Part shown: piece by piece, positions 1 through 10,552 of the stretch
Layout: each line of letters starts with the position of its first letter
Position numbering within the stretch: the first letter of the stretch is position 1
Assembly: GCF_963082655.1 (NCBI RefSeq)
Contig: NC_081553.1
Coordinates: 157,953,441 to 158,017,440 of the forward strand
Direction of reading: 5' to 3'
Length of the DNA: 64,000 bases
Origin: Stomoxys calcitrans
Lineage: Eukaryota > Arthropoda > Insecta > Diptera > Muscidae
Made by a program: the position numbers and the translations under genes
Notes under the pieces: model-generated
Database searches by the model: none
Told to the model about the DNA's origin: nothing
Seen by the model: the letters and a program-made list of their open reading frames with translations, nothing else

Positions 1-540
1 TTTTTCAAACAGTCATTACTTCCTCAAAAACGACTGAAGACAGGCGATAGATATTAAGTAGTGTGATGTTTTAATAATAATGAATAACTTTCATTACTCA
101 TTATTACCAGATTTCAGTAATTTCCTGAAATTTAAAGTATTGTATTTTTTTACTTGGATGCCAACTCCATGTGTGCCTAAAATATCCATTATCTTGAAAA
201 TAACAACACACACACAGTCATCTCTTCTTCAAAAACGACTGAAAATAGGCAAAATTTGCTAATTTGTGTGTATTATGGATATTAAGTAGTGTGATATTTT
301 AATATAATGAATAATTTCCATTACTCATCAATTGTGAACAAATTTATGTAATTGCCTGAAATTAAAAAAAATGTTTTTTTAAGCCTGGATGGGAACTCTA
401 TGGGTGGCTCAAATATCCAATTTCTTGAAAATAACAAAGTGACAAAATACTAATGCCAATGTTGTTATGTAACAAATCATGTTCTCATAGTTTTATAAAA
501 TATTATTTGTATAAGATTTCTCTCAGTTGGTATAAACGTT
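1..540 (+). repeat. Scaffold repeat, units 1 and 2 (head to tail)
   Basis: Two copies of the recurrent repeat start at 61 and 289, a period of about 228 bp. Both carry the GTGTGAT(A/G)TTTTAATA core, a TCATTACTCA block, a CCTGAAAT block and CTTGAAAATAACAA. Both are also preceded by the same CAAAAACGACTGAA block (near 25 and 230), so the homology runs through the junction as in a tandem array. Unit 2 is more complete and continues to a CATAGTTTTATAAAAT block near 490. The same blocks recur in the same order and strand through the whole window. No coding potential was seen. Confidence 0.75.
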
Positions 541-1194
541 TTAAAACAATGCCAAACACAAGATTAAAATTATTGACTCAATACATTCCAGTAAACCGGT
601 CAATATTTTGACCATGGCTTTTTGAAGTAAAGTCAAACAGCTTTCCAAATTTCGATGCCATTTATTACAATGAAACCCATTTCCGTTAGATTAGATTTAC
701 TCTCTATTTTCAGATCTTTTGATAATTTCGTTTACGATAATTGCATTAATTATTGTTTTAGTAAGACAGAAGAAGTCATGGAATGACAATGATTTTAGTT
801 ACGCTAACAGTCTGTCATAATTTATGTATAAAAATTCGTTAGATGTATTAAGGTATTATCATTTAAAAGAAATTTGTATATATTAAAGATGACTCCAAGT
901 ATTTAATTAATTTAGACGAATAACCGTCTATGACGCCATTTATTTGTTGTTGTATAAAAATAATTTTTGAAAGTGTTGAATCTTGAATTGTCGCAACGCT
1001 GGACGTGAGACCAGAAAACGGAATATCGTTTCTTCATCGTCCTTGACTAACCAATGCATTTTATCATTGTTTGCAGGTTTAGTTTGCTCGTTACTCTCCC
1101 AGCCAGTCGCTTTCTAAGTTTTACGAATATTCAAATAGTCAATTTTATTTTGATATAGCCATTTTGTTTTAAAAGAGCTCTCATATAAACCGAT
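541..1194. other. AT-rich interval, nothing recognised
   Basis: No open frame, RNA gene or inverted-repeat element could be supported. The ACTCAATACATTCCAG stretch near 573 resembles the ACCCACTGCATTC block that closes other scaffold units, so the first part may be the 3' end of unit 2. A segment near 1098-1170 weakly resembles 29190-29260, which hints at another old repeat. Confidence 0.4.
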
Positions 1195-1420
1195 ATTCCG
1201 ACTTGGATTCATGGGAAAATTTTGCTCACCATTTGGAAAAAATACTCAAGAGGAAATAATTCCTCACCATTTGGCTCAAATCTTGCATAATGACTTCTGT
1301 TTTGACTCCCTAAATTGGTGCAAGTATGGTCCATATATAGCTTCTATCCCGGTTCCCTATTGGATTTCCTTGCGAAAACGAAGGGTCCAACTCTTATGCG
1401 ATTTCGCTGATATTTAGCAC
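1195..1420 (+). repeat. Mini-me-like repeat body fragment
   Basis: Phrases such as AAGTATGGTCCATATATAGC and the general cadence match the body of the mini-me-like elements at 23.2 and 33.6 kb. No ends or (GACG)n tract are present. The 68-codon open frame here (1211-1417) is a chance frame in this repeat. Confidence 0.35.
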
Positions 1421-2412
1421 GACGAGATCTTTATGACTCTTAACATCGACAAAGAATATGATCCAAATCGAATGATCCAAACATTACAAAGCTGCAATAT
1501 AAACCATATACCCGATGTGGCCGCTCATCTCGGGCGCAATATTTTCTGTCACATATTTTAAATTTCTGCTTATAAATAGAAATCGTCCGAAGAACTTGAC
1601 AAATGCCAGCCGTTATGAAGCGTATGTAATATAAGGCTTATCCGATCTTCATTTCGATTGGGGAAATGCATTTTCCATTGAAGTCCTTTCATAACTTTTG
1701 GATAGCTTCTAAAGCAGAGTATTCTGTTCTGCTTTTGGAACTGGTGTGGAAAAGCGTTCACTTGAATAGCGCGCCCTGCTAAATTAAACTAAATTGTCAA
1801 CCATTCGAAGGTGGATTCACGCATTTCTAAAACTGGTTCACGCTTGTTTGATCTCTTTGTGTGGACCACGCACAAAAAATTTGGGGCCTTAGAAATGTCC
1901 CGTTGTAAGTCGACACTAAACAAAATGGGTGTAGCTAAGTCCTTTAGAATTTTAACCATCGATTCACTATGTGACTAACAAATATCACCCGTTACCCCAA
2001 AGTTATTTTAGGATACCTTGAAAATGATATCAAACATACGACAATTCGAGCGAAAAGTGAGTTTACAAATGCTGACAGCAGTAATCTTAGATATCCATAA
2101 ATTTTCTTCATTCAGCTAAGAAAATCAAGCAGAATTTTGGCATGTGAACAAAAAAAGGTTTGTATCTGGTGCGTCAAATTTGAAAATGAGTATATATATT
2201 TCAGAGCCGAAAAAGATATTAATTTTAGAGGTCCTGATGGTTGTATTTATTATATCCGCAATCTTCGAATGGAAAAGCACGTACCAAATCGTTTGCATGG
2301 TCAATAAGGTATAGTAATGGTGCGGGAAACCATTACGTATTGTGAAGTTCTTGAGAAGTTTTCGTGCAAGTTAAAAGTCCATTTTCGAAGACATTCTTTT
2401 AAGTAACTGGGG
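1421..2412. other. Interval without identifiable genes
   Basis: Only short chance frames are present, for example 63 codons on the minus strand at 1570-1761. No domain, inverted repeat or known repeat boundary was recognised. It is less AT-biased near 1500-1800 than its surroundings, so it could hold an old element remnant. Confidence 0.35.
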
Positions 2413-2612
2413 ATAATTCTCACACATCAATGAGTGCAGTCCGATTAAAATCCGAGTCCAAACTGCGTACCTGATAGCGACACCACTTGGTAGGGAAGTT
2501 TTAACATGACAGGATACCTCACAAATGTAGCCAGCAATAGTAAGGGGATAAGATTTGAACACAGGCTTTCGACGTCATAGGCGGACAAGCTAACCACTGC
2601 GCCACGATGGCC
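2413..2612 (-). mobile_element. tRNA-derived SINE
   Basis: Read on the minus strand it begins with a tRNA-like head: A-box-like GTGGCGCAGTGGTTAGC near 2600, and a degraded B box (TGTTCAAAT instead of GGTTCGAAT) near 2550. The body, with the TTGTGAGGTA and ATCAATGAGTGCAGT phrases, is shared with the copies at 20.6 and 45.7 kb. These SINEs are transcribed by Pol III and mobilised by LINE enzymes. The mutated B box suggests this copy is inactive. Confidence 0.8.
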
Positions 2613-2859
2613 TCCATTAAGTGTTATTAGAGACGGATTCTATCTGACTTGACTTCTAAAGGGTTTTTGTTGTTTTCCTTTTCTATTTGGAATAGAAACA
2701 AAATAAAAGACCCATTGGTCTAAGCTGGATGAAATTCAATAAGAAATGAAATGTCAAAAATATTATCGGAGACTTGGAGTGGAAATTTCAGCACAAAAAC
2801 GCTTCATTTCATATAACTCTTTTTGTCAAATCTTTGATTTAACGCGAAAATATCACGGA

Positions 2860-3612
2860 ATGCGTGAGGTGGTGTGTTGCTAACGCGAGGACGTCGAGTG
2901 TGAACATATTTACGGACAGTAAAATTGCCATAAGGGCAATAACAACCAGGACGGTAAGGTCCCGAACAGTCTTGGAATGTAAGAAGGAGATTAACGCCTT
3001 CTCTGAGGACGGCAAAATCCGCATCGTTGGGGTGCCGGGCCATAGCGGAGTAAGGGGAAATGAAAGGGCAGACGAACTTGGTTAACCCGAAACCTTTCGG
3101 GTCGACGCAGTCCGAGTTAAGGGCGTGGGCGATGAATGCTCATGCAACCCTGTGGAACAGCGAAACGTTCGGTAGGACGTCGAAAATCCTATGGATTGAC
3201 TGAAAGGAAGTAATAAGGAGGTCAGTACAGCTATTGATATCATAACGGGACACATACGACTACAAGCTCACTTATGTAAAATCGGTGCGGCAAGTGATAG
3301 CATGTATAGGGCATGCGAGGAAGATGATGAGACGTTGGATTATTTCCTTTGTCATTGTTCGGCTTTCGCATCTGGCAGATACCAGCACTTAGGTGGGGAC
3401 ACAATACCAGACATGAACCAACTTAGTGGCGTGCTATGGAAAACAATTAAGCATTTTGTAGTAGCACAGAATTCCTCACTTCGATTTTCTTTTTCAAGGT
3501 TACTATTTAGTATTTGGAGCGCACAACAAGCCGATTACTGGCTTATGTGTATGTCTATAGTGGCATGGGGCAGATTAATATCTGCACCCTCATTTCAACC
3601 TAACCTAACACA
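2860..3612 (+). pseudogene. LINE 3' end with RNase H domain (I/R1/LOA group)
   Basis: The plus frame from 2864 to 3085 encodes an RNase H segment with FTDSKIAIRAI (catalytic Asp region) and VPGHSGVRGNERADEL, the usual C-terminal RNase H signature of I, R1 and LOA type LINEs. A stop follows, and a shifted frame at 3302-3622 continues with a zinc-knuckle-like segment (CRACEEDDETLDYFLCHC in the related copy at 25 kb; MYRACEEDDETLDYFLCHC here). The element is 5' truncated near 2860 and broken by at least one stop and frameshift. Its tail ends in CAACCTAACCTAA. Related tails lie at 3905, 8109, 24795 and 29444. The endonuclease and RT domains are absent, so it cannot mobilise itself. Confidence 0.8.
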
Positions 3613-3904
3613 AAAATATTGAGATCCTGAAGTGACTACCATATTCTGTGGGTTTACATATTATAGAAATCGTATAGGGATGGTTGGCACGTTCTTTTCC
3701 AAAGTTAGAAGAACAGTGCTTTTTCAAAAAAAAAAAAAATGGCAATTGTGGGAAAAAACATTCCTGGTTTACTAAAAAACTCGATTTTCTAAGGAAGTTA
3801 TACTAAGCTTTATACTATAACGATATGGATCCTTAAATAGGATAATACCACATAGTAAAACTTGGTATGCAAGTTATATACAATAAAAATAGGGGGTGCT
3901 ATTC
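3613..3904. other. Spacer between two LINE tails
   Basis: Contains a 13-base A run near 3727-3741. Nothing else was recognised. Confidence 0.35.
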
Positions 3905-4209
3905 AAATGAGCCAAATGCGGGGAAGATGATTAGACGTTGGATCATTTCCTATGTCATTGGCCGAATTACGCGGCTAACAGACACTTGCATTTAGGTGGG
4001 AGCACAATAGCAGACATGAACCAGCTTAGGGGTGTGGTATGGAAAGCAATTGGCGATTTTGCAAGTATCACGGAATAGCTGATTTAGATTTTCTTTTCGA
4101 GATTACTTTTTTAGTATTTAGAGCGCACAACAAGCCGATTACTGGATTAGGTTTAGTGACATGGGGCGGATTAATATCCGCGCCCGCTTTTCAACGTAAC
4201 CTAACCTAA
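3905..4209 (+). pseudogene. Second LINE 3' tail, same family
   Basis: Repeats the final ~300 bp of the element at 3302-3612: TGCGGGGAAGATGA, the CATTTAGGTGGG and GACATGAACCAGCTTAG phrases, the ACAACAAGCCGATTACTGG segment and the AACCTAACCTAA terminus. It is more diverged and 5' truncated. Two same-strand tails of one family 0.6 kb apart suggest independent insertions or an old local duplication. Confidence 0.75.
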
Positions 4210-4293
4210 GTTTGAAATTAGACACATTTTAAAAGATACAGTTCTTCAGTACTTCACTAACACTTTCTACTACAATTTTGGGAAAACAAGTAA

Positions 4294-4435
4294 CCTGTCC
4301 CACTAACTTTGTGTGGCTCAAGTTAGTGACACGACTCACTCAAACATCCGTTTTTTCTCTTTGAAATAAGCTAGTTTTGACATAATATCGAACGATAACC
4401 GCTCATTTTTAATGACACAAATTTAGTGGGACAGG
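4294..4435. mobile_element. Short inverted-repeat element (142 bp)
   Basis: The first 21 bases, starting CCTGTCCCACTAAC, match the reverse complement of the last 21 at 20 of 21 positions. The interior is AT-rich and has no frame. This is MITE-like architecture. No clear target-site duplication was seen, and no second copy was found here, so the superfamily is open. Confidence 0.65.
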
Positions 4436-5249
4436 CAGCAAGATTATCTTATCAATCGACGGGGTTGCTCGGCAGTCTTTGTTATTGTGAAACTAGTTAT
4501 TCCATCAATATGTAGTGGAAAAATAATCACTGACCCGTCGAGTGGATAGGACCTATTTTGAATTCACTCCACATGAATATCTCTGCACTTCGAAATAGAA
4601 ACTTATTTAAACGGAAATTTTGCAGCCAAAATAGCGCTGTCTTCTGAATGTTTGGTTGTCGGAGTCTGCGAACAATGAAGCGGCAGATTTAAAGCTTCAA
4701 AATCCCAAGATGGGGCGAAAAGTCAACTTTTACACTTTTATTGAAATGGCACAAGACGACTTTTAGAATTTCTTTGCAAAAAGTAGACTTCAACTTTATC
4801 CAATAAGTCGACTTTAGCAAAAAGTAGACGTTTTGACTATTTGTCAAAATTTGCTAATTTCCTACAAGTTTTTGTAAACTCTGACATCAATTTTTTCTTT
4901 GTAAATACCCCTTTTTGTATAAGAATTAAAGCTTGAAATGGTCTATATATCCTAACGGACTAGTTTTGTTCTGAATATTAAAACCCAAGTAGAACATCAC
5001 ATTTTATTACAATTATGAAAAACGAACTTTTATTCTCTATCACTTTCTGAACGACCGTTTCTCAAAAACGAAGTACTTTCCAAATTGTGTTTTTGTCGTC
5101 ACCATTAAACACGAGAAAAACCTCCTACCCCAAATCGGAATCCATCTTTCTAAATTACATCTATATTTTGCTAAACTCGGTGCAAAAATCTATATTTGTG
5201 AAATGTGCCCTTATATAGGAACTAATGTAATGTATTGATTGATTCGCCT

Positions 5250-5410
5250 ATGGATTATACTTTCGCCAGGTCGAACATTTGGGGGACGTTAATATGGGAC
5301 ATACACCTAAATTTGAACCATATTCGATATATTCGCATTTTACAGGCTTAAGATTTTTAATCTGGAGATCGATCTATATGGTAGCTATATCAAAATATGG
5401 ACTAGGAGAA
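5250..5410 (+). repeat. Mini-me-like repeat fragment
   Basis: Carries the GGGACATACACCTAAATTTG and GAGATCGATCTATATGG(T)AGCTATATC phrases found in the other mini-me-like bodies of this window. It is directly followed by the RTE fragment. Confidence 0.5.
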
Positions 5411-5412
5411 GC

Positions 5413-5650
5413 CTACTACTTTACTTTACTTTAATTTTTGACACTTAGTTTCGAGATGTCGCTTTCCACTTGGTCTCTCCATTGGAGTTTTGGTCTTCCC
5501 CTTTTGCGTTTTCTTCTATGGTCGCCTACAAAAGACTTCTTTGCAGGAGCTTCTTCATCCATTCTGGCAACATAACCTAGCCAACGCAAACGTTGTATAT
5601 TGATAGGTCCAACTATTTTATCTTTGTCATACTCGTGCTTCATACGACGC
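5413..5650 (-). pseudogene. RTE LINE C-terminal fragment
   Basis: On the minus strand it encodes INIQRLRWLGYVARMDEEAP and a KRGRPKLQWRDQVESDISKL segment, matching the C-terminus of the RTE element at 37.5 kb (IKIQRLRWLGHVVRMDEEAP). It ends on the left in the same TAAAGTAAAGTAAAGT microsatellite tail as that element. RTE elements typically end in short tandem repeats, so the 3' end is authentic and the copy is strongly 5' truncated. Confidence 0.85.
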
Positions 5651-5844
5651 CTATTATATTACAAAAAAATTTCCAAACTTTAGTAAATTTGGACATTAAA
5701 TACGCCTTTTAGCAGTGCAGCTTTTTTCGACTTCAAAATCGATTATTCGACTTTTTAATCATTGAAAGTCGACTTCAACTATTTTACGCAAAAAGTCGAC
5801 TAATTGATTAGTTGAAAGTCGACTTTGGAATCCCTAGGTGATGG

Positions 5845-7113
5845 TATGCAGAGGTTTCCAACGAAAACACTTTCGGAAAGATTGGTTAAGTCTAGTGGAA
5901 ACCGACGATATGCTGCTCTCGTTCTCAATTAAGGTTGCCTAGTAGAGTTCCACAAATTAAAAGAAGTTGTGTCCAAAGAATCCATCAAAGTGAGACTTAG
6001 GCATAACGAAGCGATGGGATAAGGGACTCAGGAGAGGACTCAGATGTTTTTGCTGCCTGCTGAAATATCCTTACCCCTAATAAAATTGGAAGGGAAGGCT
6101 TTGAGGCGTGACCCGACAAGCCCTATATTTGGATCATTCCGTTGGGTTAGGCTGAAGGTGTTTTAATCTGTAAAGGGTTAAACTCAGAATATACTTCGAC
6201 AGCAGCAACTGCGGAAGTATCCTCCACATCGCAAAAGTGATGCACCCTAAGGATGAGTGCTTTCATTGCATTCCCAACAGTAACTGCATTCGTAAGAAAT
6301 CTATAATGCGGAGACATGGTATCGACTTATAAAAATCTTTTCAAAGAAGGTGTTAATTGCTTGTTAATTGCTTATTATTTTTGATATAGAAATTGGATAT
6401 TTTTTTATATCACGGCAAGTGATTGGTAAATAAGGGAACGTTAAACTTATTTTAATTGTAAGAATTAAATTGTTATTTAGTATAATAATAGTATAAATAG
6501 TATGTTGACTAAGATTATATTGTGTTCCCTTTGCACATATGCAATGCGAAAAGAAGTGAGAATGAGCCAAATATATGTCTATCTTTTATCACATACAGAT
6601 AGAAAGTTGCGTGGCTAGATAAAACAAAAACAAAAAAATTAGAAGTGTGATTTTTATCTCTACTTAAAATGTAATTCTTGTTGCTATAATTTTAAAGTTG
6701 AACAAATTTATTGTGAAAAATTTTGTGCTAAAATAATGTAATGCAGAAAAATGCCGTATGTGAAGTGATAAATGCAATCGCAACAGATTGGGGGACCTGT
6801 AAACATGGTATTTGTAAATACATACTAATATTATCTTATTTTATAATTTTTTTTATCCATATATAGATTATATTGACTAGGGCGTTGAGGATGGAAGATA
6901 ACGCATGTGGATCTAGATTTCATGGTATTCCACGCAAAATGCTAAGATTGGTATTTATCACTATTCATTTTATGTATATAAATTATATTGAATATATTAA
7001 ATATTAAATTATATTGAATATATGAATATATTATGAATGGTGTCGCCGACATGAAGAGAGGCTCAAAATGGAATCGGCATCGTTTCTTTTTTTAGAAGCT
7101 TGGGACCATTAAG

Positions 7114-7116
<3 letters not shown>
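5845..7116. other. Interval without identifiable genes
   Basis: 5850-6330 has coding-like composition but no frame or domain I can name; it may be an old element. 6360-7110 is AT-rich with repeated short ATATTGAATATA phrases near 6985-7040. No host gene signal was seen. Confidence 0.35.

Positions 7117-7177
<61 letters not shown>
7117..7177. repeat. (TA)n microsatellite, left flank
   Basis: Uninterrupted alternating AT of about 60 bases directly abutting the Tc1-type element. The tract continues on the other side at 7784-7829, so the element most likely inserted into a TA tract. Confidence 0.9.
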
Positions 7178-7180
<3 letters not shown>

Positions 7181-7780
7181 GGTGATTTTTTTGAGGTTAG
7201 GATTTTCATGCATTAGTATTTGACAGATCACGTGGGATTTCAGACATGGTGTCAAAGAGAAAGGTGCTCAGTATGCTTTGACATTTCATCATGAATAGAC
7301 TTACTAACGAGCAACGCTTGCAAATCATTGAATTTTATTACCAAAATCAGTGTTCGGTTCGAAATGTGTTCATTCACCGTAACGTTGCGTCCAACAGCAT
7401 CTTTGAAAAAATACGGTCCAATGATTCCACCAGCGTACAAACCACACCAAACAGTGCATTTTTCGGGATGCATGGGCAGTTCTTGAACGGCTTCTGGTTG
7501 CTCTTCACTCCAAATGCGGCAATTTTGCTTATTTACGTAGCCATTCAACCAGAAATGAGCCTCATCGCTGAACAAAATTTGTCAAAATTTGAACACATTT
7601 CGAACCGAACACTGATTTTGGTAATAAAATTCAATGATTTGCAAGCGTTGCTCGTTAGTAAGTCTATTCATGATGAAATGTCAAAGCATACTGAGCATCT
7701 TTCTCTATGACACCATGTCTGAAATCCCACGTGATCTGTCAAATACTAATGCATGAAAATCCTAACCTCAAAAAATCACC

Positions 7781-7783
<3 letters not shown>
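7178..7783. mobile_element. Tc1-type fold-back element with ~192-bp inverted repeats
   Basis: The left arm 7178-7370 and right arm 7592-7783 are inverted copies over about 192 bp. I count two substitutions and one T-run length change. The ends read AAGGGTGATTTTTT, flanked by TA on both sides as expected for Tc1/mariner. Each arm includes the start of a transposase frame (MNRLTNEQRLQIIEFYYQNQ). Only about 220 bp separate the arms, so this is an internally deleted, non-autonomous copy whose 5' end was apparently duplicated in inverse orientation. The near-identity of the arms suggests it is young or was recently homogenised. Confidence 0.9.
7371..7591 (-). pseudogene. Tc1-type transposase catalytic fragment
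   Basis: Minus-strand reading gives FSDEAHFWLNGYVNKQNCRI followed by a WCGLYAGGIIGPYFF segment, a typical Tc1-like DDE block with the second catalytic Asp in FSDE. The sequence between the HTH start in the arm and this block is missing, as is everything after about VTVNEH. It is non-functional and serves only as the spacer between the fold-back arms. Confidence 0.85.
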
Positions 7784-7831
<48 letters not shown>

Positions 7832-8108
7832 CAATATTTTTCATGTTTATACGGAATCCAATGAAATAAAAAGTTTTTTATTGTGTGAAAAATATCAATT
7901 ATTTACTTTTATTAAAACAGTAAAACCATTATTTAAAATAAATGACAAATTTCAAGTGAACTGTTTGTTGAGATATTAACCACTTTAATTTGATTTTTGA
8001 GCTTAACATAAATCCAAACCGCAAAATTTTTTATCAATAATAAAAATTTCTTTAAGGTCCGATTTCAGCAAATTTTTTAATTGAATGTACAAATTTCTTA
8101 ATTGAACA

Positions 8109-8245
8109 TAGGTTAGGTTAGGTTGAAAAGAGGGTGCAGATATTAATCCGCCCCATGACACTATGGCCAGCAATCGGCTTGTTGTGCGCTCTTAAAACTA
8201 TAAAGTTAGGAATTCAGTGCTTCTTACAAATTTGAACATAGTTTT
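8109..8245 (-). pseudogene. LINE 3' tail (I/R1/LOA group family)
   Basis: Starts GGTTAGGTTAGGTTG (the reversed AACCTAACC terminus) and contains TATTAATCCGCCCCATG and AATCGGCTTGTTGTGCGC, the same 3' region as the copies at 2.9, 24.8 and 29.4 kb. Only about 140 bp remain. Confidence 0.8.
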
Positions 8246-8261
8246 CCATTGTGTATGTATG

Positions 8262-8822
8262 TATTTGGTGATTAGGGCAATATGGGTATCAACATAAAGG
8301 TATTTTACTGACGAGTACGATTTTGATATACAACTTTGGCTTCCAACGTCAACGAGGTCACCCCACACCCGAAAATACCCCAAAATCACATTTTTACCAA
8401 TTAAGGCAATGTGGGTACCAAAAGAAAGGTACGTACAAGTGGAGTAAGATTTTGATACAAAAGTTTGGCCCAAAGTGTCAGGGGGGTCGCCCTCCCCCAA
8501 AAATACCACCTAAAATAAAATTTCATCGATTAGGGCAATATGATTTTCTAATGAAATGTTTGTAAAAGTAGAGAAAGATATTGATACACAACTGTGGCTT
8601 CTAACGTCAGGTAGTTCGCCCCACCCCCAAATCAAATTTTTACCAATAAGGGCAATGTGGGTATCAAATGAAAGGTACGTTCAAGTAGAGTAAGATTTTG
8701 ATACACAACTTTGTCCCCAAGTGTCAGGGGGGTCGCCCCACCCCCAAAATAAATGTTTACCGATTATGGCAATATGGGTATTAAATTAATGGTATGTTTA
8801 AGAAGAGTAAGATTTTGACATT
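8262..8822 (+). repeat. Tandem array, five 117-129-bp units
   Basis: Units begin near 8275, 8402, 8530, 8647 and 8764, each with a form of GGGCAATATGGGTATCAA, then GTAAGATTTTGATACA, then GTGTCAGGGGGGTCGCCC. Spacings are about 127, 129, 117 and 117 bp. The G- and C-runs are conserved while the rest drifts. The open frames on both strands (8198-8509, 8323-8565) are shadows of the array. A diverged member lies near 63540-63670. Confidence 0.8.
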
Positions 8823-8908
8823 CCGATCCATTGATAGATTACTTAGAGAGTTTAACAACATATATAAACTAACAAATCTGGATTTCTCAATTAGTATAAA
8901 TGATTTTA

Positions 8909-9145
8909 TTGGGTTGCCCAAAAAGTAATTGCGGATTTTTTAAAACAAAGTAAATGCATTTTTAATAAAACTTAGAATGAACTTTAATCAAATATACTTT
9001 TTTTACACTTTTTTTCTAAAGCAAGCTAAAAGTAACTGCTGATAACTGACAGAAGAAAAAATGCAATTACAGAGTAACAAGCTGTGAAAAAATTTGTCAA
9101 CGCCGACTATATGAAAAATCCGCAATTACTTTTTGGGCAACCCAA
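8909..9145. mobile_element. Mariner-type MITE, complete copy (237 bp)
   Basis: Begins TTGGGTTGCCCAAAAAGTAA and ends with the inverse, flanked by TA at 8907-8908 and 9146-9147. Inverted ends extend about 35 bp. A second complete copy is at 58337-58601. No transposase remains. TA target and TTGGGTTGC ends point to Tc1/mariner mobilisation in trans. Confidence 0.9.
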
Positions 9146-9393
9146 TAAAAGAATTTTAGAAATAATTTAGAAGAAGATGTTCTACTTTTAGTTCTTATGG
9201 TAACAAATAGATTTAAATTTCTATATAGATCCAATATGTCCACTAGACCTAACATTTTATATGTGCAAATATTGAACACAAAGTTTCAAAAAATAATGAA
9301 TGCAAGCAATTAATTTTTCTGGTGCCTTTGTGGTTGGTGTTTAGTTATGATTTTCCCAATAATTTCCCGCTAGTTTATGGATAAACAAATAAA

Positions 9394-9554
9394 CGTTCCA
9401 TTGAGGAATAAGGGGCAAACGTCCCACATATCGATGAGTAGCGTCCTATTTGAGTTAAAGCTCAATAGTAAGAGAACTCCTATATTCTAGCCAGGATTCG
9501 AACCCTAGAGATCAACGTCTAGGCGCACAAGCTTACATCAGCGCTACGGTGCCC
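9394..9554 (-). mobile_element. tRNA-derived SINE with deleted body
   Basis: Minus-strand B box GGTTCGAATCC (seen as GGATTCGAACC near 9485) and A-box region TAGCGCTGATGTAAGC near 9540. The 3' part (ATCGATGAGTAGC, GGGGCAAAC) joins the head after a large internal deletion. It is repeated at 14088-14248 by the tandem duplication. Confidence 0.75.
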
Positions 9555-9679
9555 TAAATTAAGCAAGCTTCCCCTTAAATGCGTTAACGTTGGCCAACAC
9601 TGATATTGAACTTAAAAATAGAATTAAAACAAATCAAAAAAATGAAATATACAATAGTACTTTTAAAAAAATGTGTATC

Positions 9680-9905
9680 GAGAACATCAGAAAAAAAATT
9701 CTGCGGTGGTTATTCCCTTCTAATGCTGGCAACATTTGTGAGGTACTATGCCATGTAAAAACTTCCCCCCAAAGAGGTGTCCCACTGCGGCACACCGTTC
9801 GGACTCGGCTATAAAAAGGAGGCCCCTTATTACTGAGCTTAAATTTGAATAAGGCAGCACTCATTGATATGTAAAAAGTTTGCCCCTGATCTTTAACTGA
9901 ATATT
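9680..9905 (+). mobile_element. Headless tRNA-derived SINE
   Basis: Begins at GAGAACATCAG, the point just after the B box in complete copies, and then follows the body: GCTGGCAACATTTGTGAGG, CAAAGAGGTGTCCCACTGCG, GTTCGGACTCGGCTATAAAA and CACTCATTGATATGT. It lacks the Pol III promoter head. It is repeated at 14374-14599. Opposite orientation to the neighbour at 9394 shows two independent insertions. Confidence 0.8.
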
Positions 9906-10552
9906 GTGTATGGAGTTCTGAATTGTCATTTTATTTAAATTCTTAAAATTTGTGGATAAATCATGGCGTCAATTTAATGCGTTTTTTCCTTTTATCAAGT
10001 TCGAATAGCTGCAACAACTATAAATAAAAAAATTTAGTTTCACGAGTAAAAAAAAATGATATGGCCAGATCGAAATATATCATGGATAAGATAAAGTTGG
10101 ATCTAATTAGGTCCAAATGGATCTGCCATATCCAATTTTATATAATTATATCTGATGCTATATATAACTATATCTGGAAAAAGATATAATTAGACATGGG
10201 ACCAGATATAATTATATCTGCTATCATCTTCTATATATAATTATATTCAAAGAGATATGCTACATCTAACTATATCTGGACTTGGATATAATTGTAATTT
10301 TTTTAAAATTTAATCAATATGTGATTGTTGCTGTTAACAATTGTTAATATATGATATATGGGGGTGTTATTTTCTAAATGTAATATGATTACAGAATGTA
10401 AAAGATTAAAAATAGTTTTAATTACATTTGCACATTCCGCCAATTTAAGGTTGTTAATTATTTTTCTTCCAAAGTTTTATTTTCCATTGACGCTCTGTGC
10501 TAAAAATTCATTATGAGATTCAAAAGGAACAGCAGATATTGCCCATAAAAGC
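9906..10552. repeat. AT-rich block with GATATAATTATATC palindromes
   Basis: Between about 10068 and 10310 the motif (C)(A)GATATAATTATATC(T)(G) occurs repeatedly in perfect and decayed forms; the best is the 18-bp perfect palindrome CAGATATAATTATATCTG at 10203-10220. GGATC(T/C)AATTA(G/T) variants recur at 10108-10130 and again at 11160-11240, so the two clusters could be subterminal repeats of an element spanning about 10068-11250. The block is repeated at 14762-15004 by the duplication. Confidence 0.6.

Larger units (their letters stand above)
4712..5840. mobile_element. hAT-like non-autonomous relic with GTCGACTTT clusters
   Basis: Both ends carry many copies of an AAGT(C)GACTTT motif: about 4722-4840 on the left and 5715-5835 on the right. 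The outer edges (GATGGGGCGAAAAGTC and, reversed, AGGGATTCCAAAGTCGAC) resemble hAT-type termini with subterminal repeats. The interior contains a mini-me-like fragment and an RTE fragment. No transposase was seen and no 8-bp duplication could be fixed, so the class is inferred from the ends only. Confidence 0.4.

Noticed and set aside
8198..8565. Overlapping frames on both strands rich in G, P and Y
   Set aside because: They are shadows of the 117-129-bp tandem array and do not continue with a protein-like composition.
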